From Bacillota bacterium (GTDB taxonomy: Bacteria; Bacillota; Clostridia; Oscillospirales; Acutalibacteraceae), in contig JAEZCC010000047.1 in NCBI GenBank assembly GCA_023412715.1, positions 10,154 to 74,153 on the forward strand: a stretch of DNA of 64,000 nt, read 5' to 3'. Below, one piece after another: positions 43,533-52,723 of the stretch. The translations under genes were made by a program, and so were the position numbers. How positions within the stretch are numbered: the stretch's first letter is position 1; every line of letters starts with the position of its first letter. The notes below the pieces were generated by a model. It made no database searches, had not been told where the DNA came from, and saw only the letters and a program-made list of their open reading frames with translations.

Positions 43533-46099
43533 AAGAGAACGGTAAGATCGTCAATGTCGACCTGGAAAAGGAAATGAAGAAATCCTTCCTGGCCTATTCC
43601 ATGTCGGTCATTGTGCAGCGCGCCCTGCCGGACGTGCGCGACGGCCTCAAGCCGGTACACCGCCGCATCCTTTACACCATGTTTGAAAACGGCCTGACGC
43701 CCGACAAGGCGTACCGCAAGTGCGCGGACACCGTCGGCTCCGTGCTGGGGCGCTACCACCCCCACGGCGACGCTTCGGTCTACGACGCGCTGGTGCGCCT
43801 GGCGCAGGACTTTTCCATGCGCTACATGCTGGTGGACGGGCACGGCAACTTCGGCTCCGTGGACGGCGACCCGCCGGCCGCCTACCGTTACACCGAGGCC
43901 CGCATGAGCAAGGTCGCCGTCGAGATGCTGCAGGACATCGACAAAGAAACCGTCGATTTTCAGCCGAACTACGACGACCGCCTCAAAGAGCCGGTCGTGC
44001 TGCCCAGCCACTTCCCCAACCTGCTGGTCAACGGCTCGACGGGCATCGCCGTCGGCATGGCCACGAACATCCCGCCGCACAACATGAGCGAGGTCATCGA
44101 CGGCGTCTGCACCCTGATAGACAATCCGGACGCGTCGCTCGACGACCTGATGCAGAGCATCCAGGGCCCGGACTTCCCGACGGGCGGCATCATCATGGGC
44201 AGAAGCGGCATCCGCGCCGCCTACGCCACGGGCCGCGGGCGCATCGCCGTGCGCGCGAGGGCTGAAATTGAGGAGGAGAAAAACGGGCGCTTCGCCATCG
44301 TCGTGACGGAGCTGCCCTACCAGGTCAACAAGGCGCGCCTTATCGAGAGCATCGCCGATCTTGTAAAAGAAAAGCGCATCGAGGGCATCACCAACGTGGA
44401 GGATCACTCCGACCGCGACGGCATGCGCATCGTCATCTCGGTGCGGCGCGACGCGTCGCCGCAGATTGTGCTGAACCGCCTGTTTTCGTTCACGCAGATG
44501 CAGGTCACGTTCGGCGTCATCATGCTGGCAATCGTGGACGGCGAGCCGAAAACGCTGACGCTGAAGCAGGTGCTCGAAGAGTACGTCCGCTTCCAGGAGG
44601 GCGTCGTCCGCAGGCGCACGGCGTTCGAGCTGCGCAAGGCGCAGGAGCGCGCGCATATTCTCGAAGGGCTGAAGGTGGCCGTCGACAACATCGACGAGGT
44701 CGTGCGCATCATCCGCAGCTCCAAATCCATCCCCGAGGCGCGGCAGAGGCTGTCGGAGCGCTTCGGCCTCGACGACGTGCAGACGCAGGCCATCGTGCAG
44801 ATGCCGCTCGGGCGCCTGACCGGCCTCGAGCGCGAAAAGCTGGAAGCCGAGCTCCGCGGCCTGCTCGAAAAGATTGCGGACTACCAGGACATCCTCGCGC
44901 ATGAGGAGCGCGTGCTCGCCATTGTGAAGGCCGAGGCGCTGGCCGTGAAAGAGAAATTCGGCGACGAGCGCCGCACGGAGATCGAGACCGTCGAGGGCGA
45001 GATGGATATCGAGGACCTCATCCCCGACGAGGAATGCATGCTGACGCTGACGCAGTTCGGCTACGTGAAGCGCCAGAAGCCGGACGTCTACCGCACGCAG
45101 CACCGCGGCGGCCGCGGCGTCTCCGGCATGACCCGGCGCGAGGAGGATGTCGCCGAGGAGATGTTCGTCATCGGCACGCACGACTACGTGATGTTCTTCA
45201 CGAACCTCGGCCGCGCGTACCGCCTGAAATGCTACGAGATTCCGGAGGGCTCGCGCACGGGCAAGGGCATCAACATCGCGAACCTGCTGCCCATCGCGCA
45301 GGAGGAAAAGGTCACCTCCATGATCCGCGTCAAGCAGTTCGACCGCGAGGGCTACCTCGTCATGGTCACGAAGCGCGGCGTCATCAAGCGCACGGAGATT
45401 TCCGCGTTCGACACGGCCCGCAAGGGCGGCGTCATCGCCGTGAACCTTGACGAGGGGGACGAGCTGTCGTGGGTGCGCCTGACCGGGGGCGAAGACGAGC
45501 TGCTCGTCGCCACGCGGCTCGGCATGGCCATCCGCTTTCAGGAAAGCGACGTCCGCGCCATGGGCCGCACCGCGCGCGGCGTAAGGGCCATCGCGCTGCG
45601 CGGCGGCGACGAGGTCGTCGGCATGAGCATCCTGCGCCCGAACGGCCTTGTGCTCACCGTCTCCGAGACCGGCTTCGGCCGTCTGTCGCCCATCGGCGAC
45701 TACACGCTGCAGCACCGCGGCGGCATCGGCCGCATCAATTACCGCGTGGAAAAATACGGCGCCGTGGCCGCCATCAAGGTGGTCGATTTCGGCGACGACC
45801 TGATTCTCATTTCTTCCGACGGGGTCATCATCCGGTTCCACGCCGACACCATCCGCGTCTGCGCCCGGCCGGCGAAAGGCGTGCTGCTGATGCGCGTCTC
45901 CGACGGCAGCCGCGTGGCGACCGTCGCCCGCACCGCGCGCGACGAGGAAGAGGACGTCGCCCAGCCGGAGGACGACGGCAGCGCCTGCGAGGGCGCGGAC
46001 GATTCAGACGATGCCGGCGACGATGAAGGCAGCGCAGGAGACTCCGACAATACTGACGACAAAGGCGAAGCCGGCCCTGCCGGTGCCGGCGGAGACTGA
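43520..46099 (+). CDS. gyrA: DNA gyrase subunit A
   Basis: An 859-residue breakage-reunion subunit. [34 protein letters not shown], catalytic tyrosine in [11 protein letters not shown], and six beta-pinwheel blades with the GyrA box in [10 protein letters not shown]. In the quinolone-resistance region the sequence is [17 protein letters not shown]: alanine where E. coli has Ser83, aspartate kept at 87. The last 55 residues are an Asp/Glu/Gly/Ser-rich acidic tail after the pinwheel. It overlaps the third YcxB-like gene and is 2 kb away from gyrB, which is unusual. Confidence 0.96.
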   Translation: MDEIEENGKIVNVDLEKEMKKSFLAYSMSVIVQRALPDVRDGLKPVHRRILYTMFENGLTPDKAYRKCADTVGSVLGRYHPHGDASVYDALVRLAQDFSMRYMLVDGHGNFGSVDGDPPAAYRYTEARMSKVAVEMLQDIDKETVDFQPNYDDRLKEPVVLPSHFPNLLVNGSTGIAVGMATNIPPHNMSEVIDGVCTLIDNPDASLDDLMQSIQGPDFPTGGIIMGRSGIRAAYATGRGRIAVRARAEIEEEKNGRFAIVVTELPYQVNKARLIESIADLVKEKRIEGITNVEDHSDRDGMRIVISVRRDASPQIVLNRLFSFTQMQVTFGVIMLAIVDGEPKTLTLKQVLEEYVRFQEGVVRRRTAFELRKAQERAHILEGLKVAVDNIDEVVRIIRSSKSIPEARQRLSERFGLDDVQTQAIVQMPLGRLTGLEREKLEAELRGLLEKIADYQDILAHEERVLAIVKAEALAVKEKFGDERRTEIETVEGEMDIEDLIPDEECMLTLTQFGYVKRQKPDVYRTQHRGGRGVSGMTRREEDVAEEMFVIGTHDYVMFFTNLGRAYRLKCYEIPEGSRTGKGINIANLLPIAQEEKVTSMIRVKQFDREGYLVMVTKRGVIKRTEISAFDTARKGGVIAVNLDEGDELSWVRLTGGEDELLVATRLGMAIRFQESDVRAMGRTARGVRAIALRGGDEVVGMSILRPNGLVLTVSETGFGRLSPIGDYTLQHRGGIGRINYRVEKYGAVAAIKVVDFGDDLILISSDGVIIRFHADTIRVCARPAKGVLLMRVSDGSRVATVARTARDEEEDVAQPEDDGSACEGADDSDDAGDDEGSAGDSDNTDDKGEAGPAGAGGD

Positions 46100-46113
46100 G
46101 AAGGAGGCAACCG

Positions 46114-46773
46114 ATGAAAAAAATGCTGTTGGTCCTGGCGCTCGCCGTTTTCGCGGCGGCCGCGATCTCCGGATGCAAACGGAACAACGATTCTTCCTCC
46201 GCCGTTCCCGCGGGGGGGATCGTGACGGCTTCGTCCGCCGCTTCCGGATTGGCCTCCCAGCAGGCCGATCCGTCTTCCGCGCCCGCCTCTTCGGACGACA
46301 CGCACGTCGTCACGCCGGGGGAGCCCGCCTCTTCGCAGAACGGCCCGGTCATCGACATCCAGACGGACAACAAGGAGTTCGACGCGAAGTTCAAGCAGAA
46401 CCCGATTGACAAAAGCTATATTTCGGAGTCCGCCGCGGCCGTTTCGAACATCGACATGGTGAACGTGTCGAACAAATACGCCGGCGTCTGGCAGAAAGAA
46501 ATCGACAACGCGTGGAGCGGGCTTCAAAAGTACATGAAGGCTGATTCCAGCACGCGCCCGGCGGCGCTCAAAGCCGAACAGCAGAAATGGGAGGACGGCA
46601 AAGCCGCCGCCCTGCAGAAGATCACGGACGACGCGCAGGCGGCCGGCGGCAGCATGGCGCAGGTGGACGCCTCTTCCAAGACGATGGATTTTTACCGCAG
46701 CCGCGCGAACCAGCTTTACCGCGAGCTGTATTCCTACAATAAGAATTACGCGTATGCCTGGAAGTCGAATTAA
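46114..46773 (+). CDS. Lipoprotein with LprI-like domain
   Basis: A 219-residue secreted lipoprotein. Signal MKKMLLVLALAVFAAAAISG with the lipobox ISGC (Cys near residue 21), a Ser/Ala/Pro-rich linker to about 90, then an LprI-like (PF07007) helical domain: YAGVWQKEIDNAWSGLQKYM, LKAEQQKWEDGKAAALQKI and YRSRANQLYREL. Family members include lysozyme inhibitors in mycobacteria; function in Clostridia is unknown. It starts 14 bp after gyrA and may share its message. Confidence 0.72.
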   Translation: MKKMLLVLALAVFAAAAISGCKRNNDSSSAVPAGGIVTASSAASGLASQQADPSSAPASSDDTHVVTPGEPASSQNGPVIDIQTDNKEFDAKFKQNPIDKSYISESAAAVSNIDMVNVSNKYAGVWQKEIDNAWSGLQKYMKADSSTRPAALKAEQQKWEDGKAAALQKITDDAQAAGGSMAQVDASSKTMDFYRSRANQLYRELYSYNKNYAYAWKSN

Positions 46774-46789
46774 GGAGAATAAACGGACG

Positions 46790-47335
46790 ATGAAACTGAC
46801 GGAAAAGACGCTGGCACGCAACGACATGTACCGCGGCAAGATCCTGGATTTCCACGTGGACAGGGCGGAGCTGGAAAACGGGCGCGTCGTCACGCGGGAA
46901 TGCGTGGATCACCCGGGCGGGGTCTGCGTTGCCGCGCTGACAAAGGACAACGGGCTTTATTTTGTGCGGCAGTACCGCTACCCGTACCACGAGGTGGTGC
47001 CGGAGCTTCCCGCGGGGAAGCTGGAATGCGGCGAGGATCCGCTCGAGGCCGGGAAGCGCGAGCTGCGCGAAGAAACCGGCGTCGTCGGGGAGGGCTATGC
47101 GGACTGCGGCAGGCTGTACCCCTCCCCCGGCTACACGAACGAGATCATCTACCTGTACGCGTGCCGCGCGGCCATGCGCGGGGAGGACGACCTTGACGTG
47201 GGGGAATTTCTCGAGGCGGAGGTCGTCCCGCTGGAAAAAGCCGTCGCGATGGTCATGTCCGGCGAAATTACAGACGCAAAAACGCAGGTGCTGGTGCTGA
47301 AAACGGAAAAGCTTCTCCGGGAGGGGAAGCTGTAG
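46790..47335 (+). CDS. nudF: NUDIX hydrolase, ADP-ribose pyrophosphatase type
   Basis: A 181-residue cytoplasmic hydrolase. The Nudix box is GEDPLEAGKRELREETGV, preceded by VRQYRYPYHEVVPELPAGKL and followed by PSPGYTNEIIYLYAC, the block that marks ADP-sugar pyrophosphatases. It would cleave ADP-ribose to AMP and ribose-5-phosphate. ATG at 46790 has TAAGGAGAATAAACGG in front. Confidence 0.88.
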   Translation: MKLTEKTLARNDMYRGKILDFHVDRAELENGRVVTRECVDHPGGVCVAALTKDNGLYFVRQYRYPYHEVVPELPAGKLECGEDPLEAGKRELREETGVVGEGYADCGRLYPSPGYTNEIIYLYACRAAMRGEDDLDVGEFLEAEVVPLEKAVAMVMSGEITDAKTQVLVLKTEKLLREGKL

Positions 47336-47345
47336 GAGGCCCGTC

Positions 47346-47636
47346 ATGAAACAGTGGAAGCATATCGAGCTGAACGAAAGGCGGAAGCATCAGTTCACCT
47401 ATTTTTCCCTTCTGCTCGCGGCGGTTTTCCTTGCCGCCATCAGACAGGTCGGGTGGTGGCTGGCGATCGCCATCGCGGTCGGCATTGCAGCCGACGAGGT
47501 GTTCTACCAGATTGCAAAACGCAAGGCGGGCCGCGGGAAGCAGGAGCCTGGATCCGAGAAGCCGGAGAATCTGCCGGAAGATTCGGGAAAAGCGGAAGGG
47601 CCGGGCGCCGCGGACGGAAAAGTGCCGAGAGAGTGA
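47346..47636 (+). CDS. Small membrane protein
   Basis: A 96-residue protein of no recognised family: a polar N-terminus, two closely spaced hydrophobic segments (FTYFSLLLAAVFLAAI and WWLAIAIAVGIAADEVFY), then a hydrophilic Gly/Glu/Lys-rich tail. ATG has GGAGGCCCGTC in front, 10 bp behind the NUDIX gene. Function unknown. Confidence 0.6.
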   Translation: MKQWKHIELNERRKHQFTYFSLLLAAVFLAAIRQVGWWLAIAIAVGIAADEVFYQIAKRKAGRGKQEPGSEKPENLPEDSGKAEGPGAADGKVPRE

Positions 47637-47708
47637 GCATGCGGAAAGCCCGGGAAGTTTTCCACGAATTTCTCCCGGACGGTTGAAAAAAGGACGGGAA
47701 GTAAGCGC

Positions 47709-47735
47709 GGAGTAAGTCCGCGGCGGGCTTACTCC
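47709..47735. terminator. Hairpin between convergent genes
   Basis: GGAGTAAG and CTTACTCC pair around GTCCGCGGCGGG (inner CCGC/GCGG). It covers the stop codon of the DUF1015 gene and separates it from the small membrane protein gene. Confidence 0.6.
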
Positions 47736-49003
47736 GGGTTCAGCCTGTTCATCACGAGGCCGGTGATGAGCTTCGGGTAAAAATAGGTAGATTTCTGCGG
47801 CATCTTCTCGCCCGCGGCGGCGACGTCGCGGATCTGCATCACGCGCGTGGGGTTCAGGAGGAACGCGCACTGGCTTTCGCCGGAGCGGACGGACTGCAGC
47901 GCCTCCTCCGCCGAGCGGGTGTAGGTCAGGTTGACCTGCTTCGCCATGTTCTCTTTGTCAATGCCGAGCAGCCGCTCGAGGATCAGGCTGTGCAGCACCG
48001 AAACGTCCAGGCTGCGGTAAGCTTCGCTTTTTTCCGGCAGGGCTTCCGCCGTGGCTTCTGCGTCCTTCAGCGCAAGCAGCGCCCATCCGTTGCCGCCGGA
48101 GTAAAACGCGAACGCGTTTTTGCCCTGCGCGTACAGTTCGCCCAGTGTTTTTTCCATGCCGGAAAGGGAATCATAACGGACGACGTCGAACAGCGCCGCG
48201 CATTCCCGCAGGAGCCTTTCGGCGTCGAAGCCCGGCAGGCGGCGCACCAGGCGGTGCGTCGGAAAAACGACCAGCCCGTCGCTTTCCATGTCCACCAGCA
48301 TCATCATCACGTAGTCCTCGCCGCCGTCCGCCGTGCCCTGCTCCCGCTTCCAGCTGCGGTAGTTGAGCGCCGTTTCGTAGCGGTGGTGTCCGTCGGCGAT
48401 GTAAAGCCTGCGGTCCGTGAAATCGGCCGAGATGGAGGCGATGGCCTCGGGGTCGTTCACCAGCCACATGCGGTGCGTGACGGCGCCGTCGGAAAATTCG
48501 TACCGCGGCCTGCCGGAAGAGAGCGCGTCCAGCTTTTTGCCCGTAGCGCGCCCCTCGTCCATGTAGAGGGAGTAAATCTGGCTGAAATTGCAGCCGGTCG
48601 CCTTCATCAGGTTGAAGCGATCCTCTTTGGCTTTCGAAAGCGTTTCTTCGTGCGGAAGGATGACGCCCTTTGAAAATTCCTCCAGCCTGACAAGGCAGAT
48701 GAAGCCCTTGACCCTTTTTGTCTCGCCGTACGCCGTGAATTCCTCTTCGTAGAGGTAGAAGCCGGGGTCCGTGTCCCGGCGGAGGATGCCGTCCGCGAGC
48801 CACGCGCGCAGCGTCCTTCCGGCCTCGGCGTAAGGATCTTCGCCCTCCGGCAGCTCCAGCCGGACGACGTTGTACGGGCTGCCGTCAAGGTATCTGCGGC
48901 GCTCTTCTTCGCCGATGATGTCGTAAGGCGGGCAGGTCAGAAGAGCGACGTCGCCCGCGGCGGCGGCGTAGCGCAGCGCGCGGAAAGGTTTGATTTCAGC
49001 CAT
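47729..49003 (-). CDS. DUF1015 family protein
   Basis: A 424-residue cytoplasmic protein of PF06245. Typical words are IKPFRALRYAAAAGDVALLT with CPPYDIIGEEERRRYL, VKGFICLVRLEEFSKGVILP, HEETLSKAKEDRFNLMKATG, LYIADGHHRYETALNYR and TYFYPKLITGLVMNRL. The family is widespread in anaerobes and often near serine metabolism genes; the GHHRYE and HEET blocks look catalytic or phosphate-binding, but no reaction is established. It is transcribed alone, converging on the gyrA-side genes. Confidence 0.88.
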   Translation of the reverse strand: MAEIKPFRALRYAAAAGDVALLTCPPYDIIGEEERRRYLDGSPYNVVRLELPEGEDPYAEAGRTLRAWLADGILRRDTDPGFYLYEEEFTAYGETKRVKGFICLVRLEEFSKGVILPHEETLSKAKEDRFNLMKATGCNFSQIYSLYMDEGRATGKKLDALSSGRPRYEFSDGAVTHRMWLVNDPEAIASISADFTDRRLYIADGHHRYETALNYRSWKREQGTADGGEDYVMMMLVDMESDGLVVFPTHRLVRRLPGFDAERLLRECAALFDVVRYDSLSGMEKTLGELYAQGKNAFAFYSGGNGWALLALKDAEATAEALPEKSEAYRSLDVSVLHSLILERLLGIDKENMAKQVNLTYTRSAEEALQSVRSGESQCAFLLNPTRVMQIRDVAAAGEKMPQKSTYFYPKLITGLVMNRLNPE

Positions 49004-49339
49004 GTTTTTCCACCGTTTCTCCGCGCGCAGTTTTCCGGGGCCGCCCGCGCGGAAGACGCCCCGCCGCCGTCCGCGCGGTTTTTTTCCTGCCGCGCGGGGA
49101 TTCTGTTCCCATTATACCGGCGGCGCGCGGCCGCCGTCAAGCCTCGAGGGATCCGCGCGTAACTGTCCGGGCGGGGCGGCCCGGACTTTCAGGCGGCTTT
49201 GGGCCCGGCAAAATCAGGCAGTATTCGCAATTTTCATGAAAATAAAAGCAATAATTCAAGAAATGTTTACATTTTCATCTTATCATATTGCTAAAATAAG
49301 AAAGTAATGCGTGAACCGACAATCAGGAGGGATGGCACG
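49004..49339. other. Divergent strip between DUF1015 and ABC genes
   Basis: A 336-bp strip with no gene. The left part is very GC-rich, the right part (49225-49305) is A/T-rich and must hold the ABC operon promoter; TTTACA at 49266 is a possible -35, but no matching -10 at 17 bases is convincing. Confidence 0.45.
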
Positions 49340-50332
49340 ATGATTGAGGTGAAGAACCTCTCAAAACGCTATGGAGAGAACACGGCGCTGAGCCACGTGA
49401 ACTTTTCCATCGGCGAGAACACCGTGGTGGGTTTCCTAGGGCCGAACGGCGCGGGCAAGTCAACCACCATGAACATCATTACGGGGTATATTTCGGCAAG
49501 CGAAGGGTCCGTCAGTGTAGGCGGCTATAATATACTGGACAACCCCAACGAGGTCAAGCGGCAGATCGGCTACATGCCCGAGGTCCCGCCGCTTTACCAC
49601 GACATGACCGTAGAGGAATATCTCAATTATATCTACGAGCTGAAAAAGGTCACGCTGCCGCGTGAAAAGCATCTTCGCGAGATCTGCGCGCTGGTGCGCA
49701 TCAACGAGGTCTACGGCCGCCTTGTGGGCAACCTTTCGAAAGGCTACCGGCAGCGCGTGGGCCTTGCGCAGGCCCTGGTGGGGAATCCCCCGCTGCTGGT
49801 CCTGGACGAGCCGACCGTCGGCCTCGACCCGAAGCAGATTATCGAAGTGCGCAACCTCATCAAGAATCTCGGCAAGAACCACACGGTCATCCTCAGCTCC
49901 CACATCCTTCCGGAGGTGCAGGCCGTCGCCGACCGCATCATCATCGTGAACCGCGGCAGGCTTGTCGCGGACGGGACGCCGTTCGAGCTGGAGCACGGCG
50001 GCAGGCAGGGCGGCGAGCAGAAGCTCACCGTGCGCATGGAAGGCGAGCCCGGCGAGATGGTGAAGACCATCCGGACCATCCACGGCGTGCTGGAAGTGCG
50101 CGACTACGGCGAAAGGGAGCCGGGCGTGTACGAATACGAGATCACCGGCCGCGGCGGCACCGACCTGCGCAGGCCGCTTTTCGGCATCGCCGCGAAGCGC
50201 AACTGGCCTGTCCTCTCCATGGTAAGCTCCGAGCTTTCGCTGGAAGACGTGTTCCTCAGGCTGACCGGCTCCACGTACCTGAGCGACAACGCCCGGGCGA
50301 ACTTGAAGGGAAAGGACGGCGGTAAAAAATGA
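49340..50332 (+). CDS. ABC-2 transporter ATPase (GldA-like)
   Basis: A 330-residue ATPase. Walker A GPNGAGKSTTMNIITG, Q-loop YMPEVPPLYHDMTVEEYL, signature NLSKGYRQRVGLAQALVG, Walker B LLVLDEPTVGLDP, H-loop LSSHILPEV. The C-terminal 100 residues are a regulatory extension. ATG at 49340 is preceded by CAGGAGGGATGG; a longer frame from 49307 adds nonconserved residues. The next two genes code for its membrane partners, giving a Gld-type ABC-2 exporter; substrate unknown. Confidence 0.92.
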   Translation: MIEVKNLSKRYGENTALSHVNFSIGENTVVGFLGPNGAGKSTTMNIITGYISASEGSVSVGGYNILDNPNEVKRQIGYMPEVPPLYHDMTVEEYLNYIYELKKVTLPREKHLREICALVRINEVYGRLVGNLSKGYRQRVGLAQALVGNPPLLVLDEPTVGLDPKQIIEVRNLIKNLGKNHTVILSSHILPEVQAVADRIIIVNRGRLVADGTPFELEHGGRQGGEQKLTVRMEGEPGEMVKTIRTIHGVLEVRDYGEREPGVYEYEITGRGGTDLRRPLFGIAAKRNWPVLSMVSSELSLEDVFLRLTGSTYLSDNARANLKGKDGGKK

Positions 50333-51036
50333 TGGCGATCTGCAAAAGGGAATTCAGAAGCAATTTCCTTTCCCCGCTCGGGTATGTTTTCTGCGGGGTC
50401 ATGCTGCTGCTGTTCGGCATCTACTATTTTCAGGTGCTGATGACGCAGTCTTCCGACTATATCCCGCAGATTTACAGCATGCTGTTTTCATGGATCATGG
50501 TCATTGTGCTGCCCATCATCACGATGCGCAGCTTCAGCGAGGAAATCCGCAACAAGAACGACCAGGGCCTTCTGACGGCGCCGGTGAGCGTGACCGGCAT
50601 CGTGGCGGGCAAGTTCCTCGCCTCGTTTTTCACGTTTGCCATCGCGCTGACCGCGACGCTCATCCCGGCCGTGGTCATCACGTTTTTCTCGTCGCCTGAC
50701 TGGGCGATGATCTTTGCTTCCTATTTCGGCTCGCTTCTGTGCGGGGCGGCGATGATTGCCATCGGCAACTTCATCTCGTCGCTGACCCAGAGCCAGGTCG
50801 TGGCCGCCATTGCGACGTTCGGCACCTCGCTGCTGCTGATGATGATCGGCCAGTTTTCGGGCAGCATTTCAAACCAGTTCCTCTCGAACCTCTTTACCTG
50901 GATTTCCTTTGACTCCCGGTATCAGCCGTTCACCAAGGGGATTCTGAACCTTTCCAGCATCGTGTTCTTCCTGAGCGCGGCCGTTGTGTTCCTGTTCCTG
51001 ACGGCGCGCAAGCTGGAAAGCAAAAGATGGAGCTAA
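50329..51036 (+). CDS. ABC-2 permease (GldF-like)
   Basis: A 235-residue permease with six hydrophobic segments, among them FCGVMLLLFGIYYF, FSWIMVIVLPIITMRSF, FLASFFTFAIALTATLIPAV, FGSLLCGAAMIAIGNFI and IVFFLSAAVVFLFLTA. The phrase ITMRSFSEEIRNKNDQGLLT with APVS is typical of the GldF/ABC-2 family. Start overlaps the ATPase gene by 4 bases. Confidence 0.9.
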   Translation: MMAICKREFRSNFLSPLGYVFCGVMLLLFGIYYFQVLMTQSSDYIPQIYSMLFSWIMVIVLPIITMRSFSEEIRNKNDQGLLTAPVSVTGIVAGKFLASFFTFAIALTATLIPAVVITFFSSPDWAMIFASYFGSLLCGAAMIAIGNFISSLTQSQVVAAIATFGTSLLLMMIGQFSGSISNQFLSNLFTWISFDSRYQPFTKGILNLSSIVFFLSAAVVFLFLTARKLESKRWS

Positions 51037-51051
51037 GGGGGAGATTGAGAC

Positions 51052-52722
51052 ATGAATCAGGAAAAAGAGCCGCAGACCGCGGCGACGGAAGAAGAAAAGC
51101 AGCCCGCTGACAGCGCCCCCGCGGACGAAAAGACGCAGGAGCAGAAAACGGCGGAAGCTGTCGCGGACGGGCAGACGGAGTCTGCCGGGGAAAAGCCGGA
51201 AGAGGGACAGTCCTCCGACGGCCCGGCCTCTGAACTGAAAGAGGAAAAGATCCCCTTCTACCAGAAAGAAAAGTTCAGGCACGGTTCGGCCGCGACGGCC
51301 CTGACCGCCGTTTTCATCGTGGTCGTCGTGCTGCTGAACGTGATTGTCGGCAAGCTGACGGACAAATACCCGTCCCTGAACCTCGACATGACCAAAAACG
51401 CTTCCAACACGCTTTCCGCGGAAGCGGTGAAGGTCGTCGACCAGGTCAAGATCCCGGCGACGATTTACGTCTGCGCCACCAAAGAGGCGGTCGAAAACAA
51501 TTCGTACGGTTCCGACTACAGCCTTGTGGCGACCCTGACGGGAAAGATCAGCGAGCGCAACTCCAACATCAAGGTGGAATATGTCGACCTGGACAAAAAC
51601 CCGACCTTTGCCACGGAGTATAAAAGCGACAACATCGCCGCGGGCGACGTGATTGTCAAGACAGACAAACGTTACCGCGTGCTGACAAGCACGGACCTGT
51701 TCGACACGCAGTACAGCAGCGACTATACCACGACGACGACCTACTCCAACGTGGATTCCGCCCTAGCGTCGGCGCTGAACACGGTCATTTCGGACGTGCT
51801 GCCGGTCGCCTCGTTCGACACCGGCCACAGCGAAAAGCTGGACAGCACGGGCTACACCAGCCTGCTCAAAGGCAACAGCTTCGAAACGAAGACCTTCAGC
51901 CTGCTGACCGACAAGATCCCCGACAAGACGCAGCTGCTCGTTCTGGGCTGCCCCTCGACCGACCTGACCGACGACGAAATCAAGAAGCTTGAGAGTTTCC
52001 TTTCCGACACCGGCCTTGCGGCCGACCGCTCGCTCGTGGTTACGTTCTCCGCGGGCGAGGCCGACCTGCCGAAGCTTTCCGCGTTCCTGAAGGAGTGGGG
52101 CCTGCAGCCCGAGTCCGCAAAGGCCGTCGTGGAAACGGACGCGCAGAAGTACGTGGCCAACAACCCGCTTTATCTTCTGGGCAGCGTGCAGACCACGCTG
52201 AGCCTGGGCCGTTCCGGCGCGACCTATAACAACCTGATTCTGCCGGACGCGTGCCCGGTCAACGTCACGTTTGAAAACAGCGGCTCGAAGAGCACGTTCG
52301 CCCTCGTGAAATCGAACGACACGTCCTATCTTTACAAGAACGGCGACGACCAGGCGAAGGCCGAGCAGCAGAAATCCGCCCAGACCATCGCGGCGCTGTC
52401 GCAGGATTCCGTCCAGTCGGGCGGCAAGACGTACCACGCCAACGTCGTCGCCATGGGCTCCACCATGATGTACGGCAGCGACATTATCGGCACGAACCTG
52501 TTCGCAAACAGTTCTTACCTGATTGACCTTTCCAAATACGCCACGGGCACCAGCAATTCTTCCACGCAGGTGACGACGACCAGCCACGAGCTGTACGCAA
52601 AAGACATTACGCTCAGCACCGGCCCGAGCATGTTCCTCGGCCTCGGCGTGTTCACCATCCTTATCCCGCTTGCCGTTCTGGTCGCAGGGATCGTCGTTTT
52701 CCGCAAGAGGAGGTCTCTGTAA
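51052..52722 (+). CDS. Gld-type ABC auxiliary protein (GldG-like)
   Basis: A 556-residue membrane protein. About 75 Glu/Gln/Ala-rich cytosolic residues precede a first TM helix (TALTAVFIVVVVLLNVIVGK), followed by the large extracytoplasmic GldG/ABC-transporter domain (LNLDMTKNASNTLSAEAVKV, VASFDTGHSEKL, LLVLGCPSTDLTDDEIKKLE) and a final TM helix (FLGLGVFTILIPLAVLVAGI) with a basic RKRRSL tail. This arrangement is known in Gld-type systems; the acidic N-terminal tail is unusual. It follows the permease by 15 bp. Confidence 0.88.
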   Translation: MNQEKEPQTAATEEEKQPADSAPADEKTQEQKTAEAVADGQTESAGEKPEEGQSSDGPASELKEEKIPFYQKEKFRHGSAATALTAVFIVVVVLLNVIVGKLTDKYPSLNLDMTKNASNTLSAEAVKVVDQVKIPATIYVCATKEAVENNSYGSDYSLVATLTGKISERNSNIKVEYVDLDKNPTFATEYKSDNIAAGDVIVKTDKRYRVLTSTDLFDTQYSSDYTTTTTYSNVDSALASALNTVISDVLPVASFDTGHSEKLDSTGYTSLLKGNSFETKTFSLLTDKIPDKTQLLVLGCPSTDLTDDEIKKLESFLSDTGLAADRSLVVTFSAGEADLPKLSAFLKEWGLQPESAKAVVETDAQKYVANNPLYLLGSVQTTLSLGRSGATYNNLILPDACPVNVTFENSGSKSTFALVKSNDTSYLYKNGDDQAKAEQQKSAQTIAALSQDSVQSGGKTYHANVVAMGSTMMYGSDIIGTNLFANSSYLIDLSKYATGTSNSSTQVTTTSHELYAKDITLSTGPSMFLGLGVFTILIPLAVLVAGIVVFRKRRSL

Positions 52723-52723
52723 C

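Noticed and set aside
43367..45841. 824-codon minus-strand open frame opposite gyrA
   Set aside because: Shadow produced by the GC-biased third positions of gyrA; product is Ala/Val/Asp/His-rich without motifs.
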